A stretch of DNA of 64,000 nucleotides. Source: Straminergon stramineum (Eukaryota; Streptophyta; Bryopsida; Hypnales; Calliergonaceae). Positions 62,161 to 64,000 of the stretch are shown piece by piece. A model generated the notes under the pieces. The model had not been told where the DNA came from, ran no database searches, and saw nothing but the letters and a program-made list of their open reading frames with translations. Within the stretch, counting starts at the first letter, position 1. Each line of letters starts with the position of its first letter. The stretch spans positions 19,456,248 to 19,520,247 of the forward strand of contig OY987266.1 in the NCBI GenBank assembly GCA_963920665.1. Direction: 5' to 3'. The position numbers and the translations under genes were made by a program.

Positions 62161-64000
62161 TTAGTTCGGCCACTTATTAATGTAAGACTAAAGAAAATAC
62201 AGCAAATTAGTACAACCACTCCAAACTCCAAACTAATGGCCCTCCTAAGGGGCATTCTATAGGTGTGGAGGGGGGTACTTAATGATTTGTATAATCAAAA
62301 CAATAAAATACCAACTCAACAAAACTCAATAAAATTTGCACAAAAACTCTAAAAAGTTAGTGCATAAATCATCAAGACCCTAAAATGAGTTAGTAAGATT
62401 TCAAAGAACTCTAAGCCCTTCAAAACTTGTGAAAATAACAAATGGAGCTTGAAATGTTTTGAAACACATGTTTTGCAACTTTGGCTCAAAAATGGCCAAA
62501 AAATCAAACTAAATGGACCAACATGTCAAAGTGCCAAAATATGATTATAAGGGGTGGTTTGAGAGAAGAATGAGTTACTTTTTATATGTTTTCAAGGACA
62601 CTACCCCATCCCACCCCTTTCATCTTTTCATACATGGTAAACTTATCACTTAGGATTTTCATCCCAATCTTCCATTTTTAACTTTCTATGCTAGTCCCAA
62701 ACTCTAACTTTTGGAGAAAGACTCAAAATCACAAACAAATTATGTCATTGGCTTCAAAAGGTCATTCTCAAATACTGGGAAACTCCACCTCTTTTTTCTT
62801 TCAAAGAACTTATCAAAGCCTAGCACCAACTTAAAACAAAACAAAATTAAAAATTCAACTTTGGGAATTTGATTTTTATGAGAAAAGTAACTAGCATAGT
62901 CTCTTTAAAAGACTTGAGTTAGGAAAAAAAGACCTAACTCCGTCCCCATTCCAATTTCATATACTCTCGGAATGTTGATCAACTTCACAATAATCTTTAA
63001 ATTTATTGATAATTGAAGAATCTTACCACTTCATGTACTTTTGACTATCGAAATGTCTTGAAACTTGTGAAAGCATGTTACTAGCATAAAATAAACTAGT
63101 ATGATTTTTAGTAAGATTTTACCGTAGCCTAGGTAATTTCTATAAACTTCTCATCATAAATTTTGGTAGTTGACCATCCAAAAGAGAAACTTCAAACTAT
63201 AAAAAAATTACGAATTTTTTTGGGGAACATCTCATGGAATTCTAAAAAAGATGTGTAGGCTCATATTTGTACTTTGCACATGCAAAAGAGGATAATCAAA
63301 TTCTTCTATTTTCTTTAAATTTTGGTGAATAAGAAATCTTTCACATGGAGGGGAATTTTGATAAATTGATTTTGCTGTTGGACTCCTAGTATGATATCCC
63401 TTTAAAACGCCTTACTTTGGTCTTAAATACCCTCTATTTGTAAATCTTGAGTTTTCTTCACTTGTAGGCTAACAATTGAACTTTCTACTATTTCATGAAA
63501 CGAAATGGAAAACTAAAATTTCTTCCTAAAAATCAATTGAGATTTCTCACCTAGGTTTACTTGGACCAATTTAGCCATGACGTGTTGCATGTAAGGTAGG
63601 TTTTGACAATTTGGGCAATTTCTACTAAATATCTATAAATTATACCCTTAATTATTAAGTTTCTACCCTATTTAAGTGCAAGATTTGGGTTTATTTTAAG
63701 GAAAATACTATACTTAGGATCAAATTCTGTATTGGCATGTGACATACCTATTTTGACTATACTTTTTTTTAGGTGTGTGTGTGTGTATATAAAACTACAC
63801 TCAAAATTGTAAAAACAAAATTAAATACAACATTGAGTCTCAAGTGACGAAGTGGGAGTTCACATCTCTCTAAATTGACCAAAATTGGAACTCAATAAAA
63901 ATCCACTACTACATATCCATAGATAGACATTCAACTTCAATTGTCAATTGCAGTAACTTCGTCAAATGTGAAAAAAAGATAATTTCTTGTTGTCAAGAGT
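62161..64000. other. AT-rich intergenic DNA, no gene seen
   Basis: No supported feature except a short (GT)n tract at about 63773-63786. Confidence 0.6.

Overview
Nuclear DNA of a land plant. The evidence is spliced genes with GT-AG introns, an ADP-ribosylation factor of the plant ARFB type, a plant-style Tyr/Gly-rich protein, telobox-like CCCTAAACCCTAAACCC strings, and very AT-rich intergenic DNA full of transposon remains. The species cannot be named from the sequence. A non-seed plant such as a moss or fern would fit the transposon families, but that is an inference. All exon models were built by eye from reading frame, splice consensus and phase.

Layout. 1-7.8 kb: a complete ARFB-like GTPase gene (2430-4700, minus, six exons), a small unknown ORF, AT-rich spacer and a 3-unit tandem repeat. 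7.85-30.43 kb: a 22.6-kb DNA transposon with 26-bp perfect terminal inverted repeats (TIRs); this is the main discovery. 30.7-36.8 kb: a 5'-truncated LINE with a 12-bp target-site duplication (TSD), a Tyr/Gly/His-rich protein gene (32625-33961, minus, three exons) and a foldback MITE. 40.96-53.28 kb: a second element with CACTA-type termini. It carries a decayed MULE-like/SWIM transposase, a 118-bp tandem array and two small inserted MITEs. 53.5-64 kb: a second copy of a solo LTR, a hAT transposase fossil, and a 1266-bp solo LTR with 5-bp TSDs.

The 22.6-kb element. Between its TIRs I count about 60 copies of a 20-bp palindrome, CATCGGGAGATCTCCCGATG, and I see none in the other 41 kb of the window. 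Copies occur singly near both ends and in local arrays of fixed period: 84 bp in coding sequence, 49 bp in an intron, 48 bp in a leader region, and 55 bp x 12 without indels in another intron. The palindrome is stop-free in all six frames. In coding sequence it is read in frame as SGDLPM-like peptides. Two divergent gene sets leave a central spacer. To the left (minus strand) are a 1065-codon protein with a ParB/sulfiredoxin-like motif, a repeat-rich protein fused to an FCP1/SCP-like HAD domain, and a third ORF. To the right (plus strand) is a transposase-like protein with a DUF8039-like N-terminal region and an RNase-H-type domain resembling DUF7869 proteins.

This copy is dead. Its exons carry several in-frame stops, all explicable as C-to-T (or G-to-A) changes, and one exon is split by a solo LTR with an exact 4-bp TSD. 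Removing the LTR restores the frame. A protein with a ParB-like motif beside dozens of palindromic sites suggests a parS-like binding role; this is a hypothesis only. Domain names come from remembered family motifs, not from searches.
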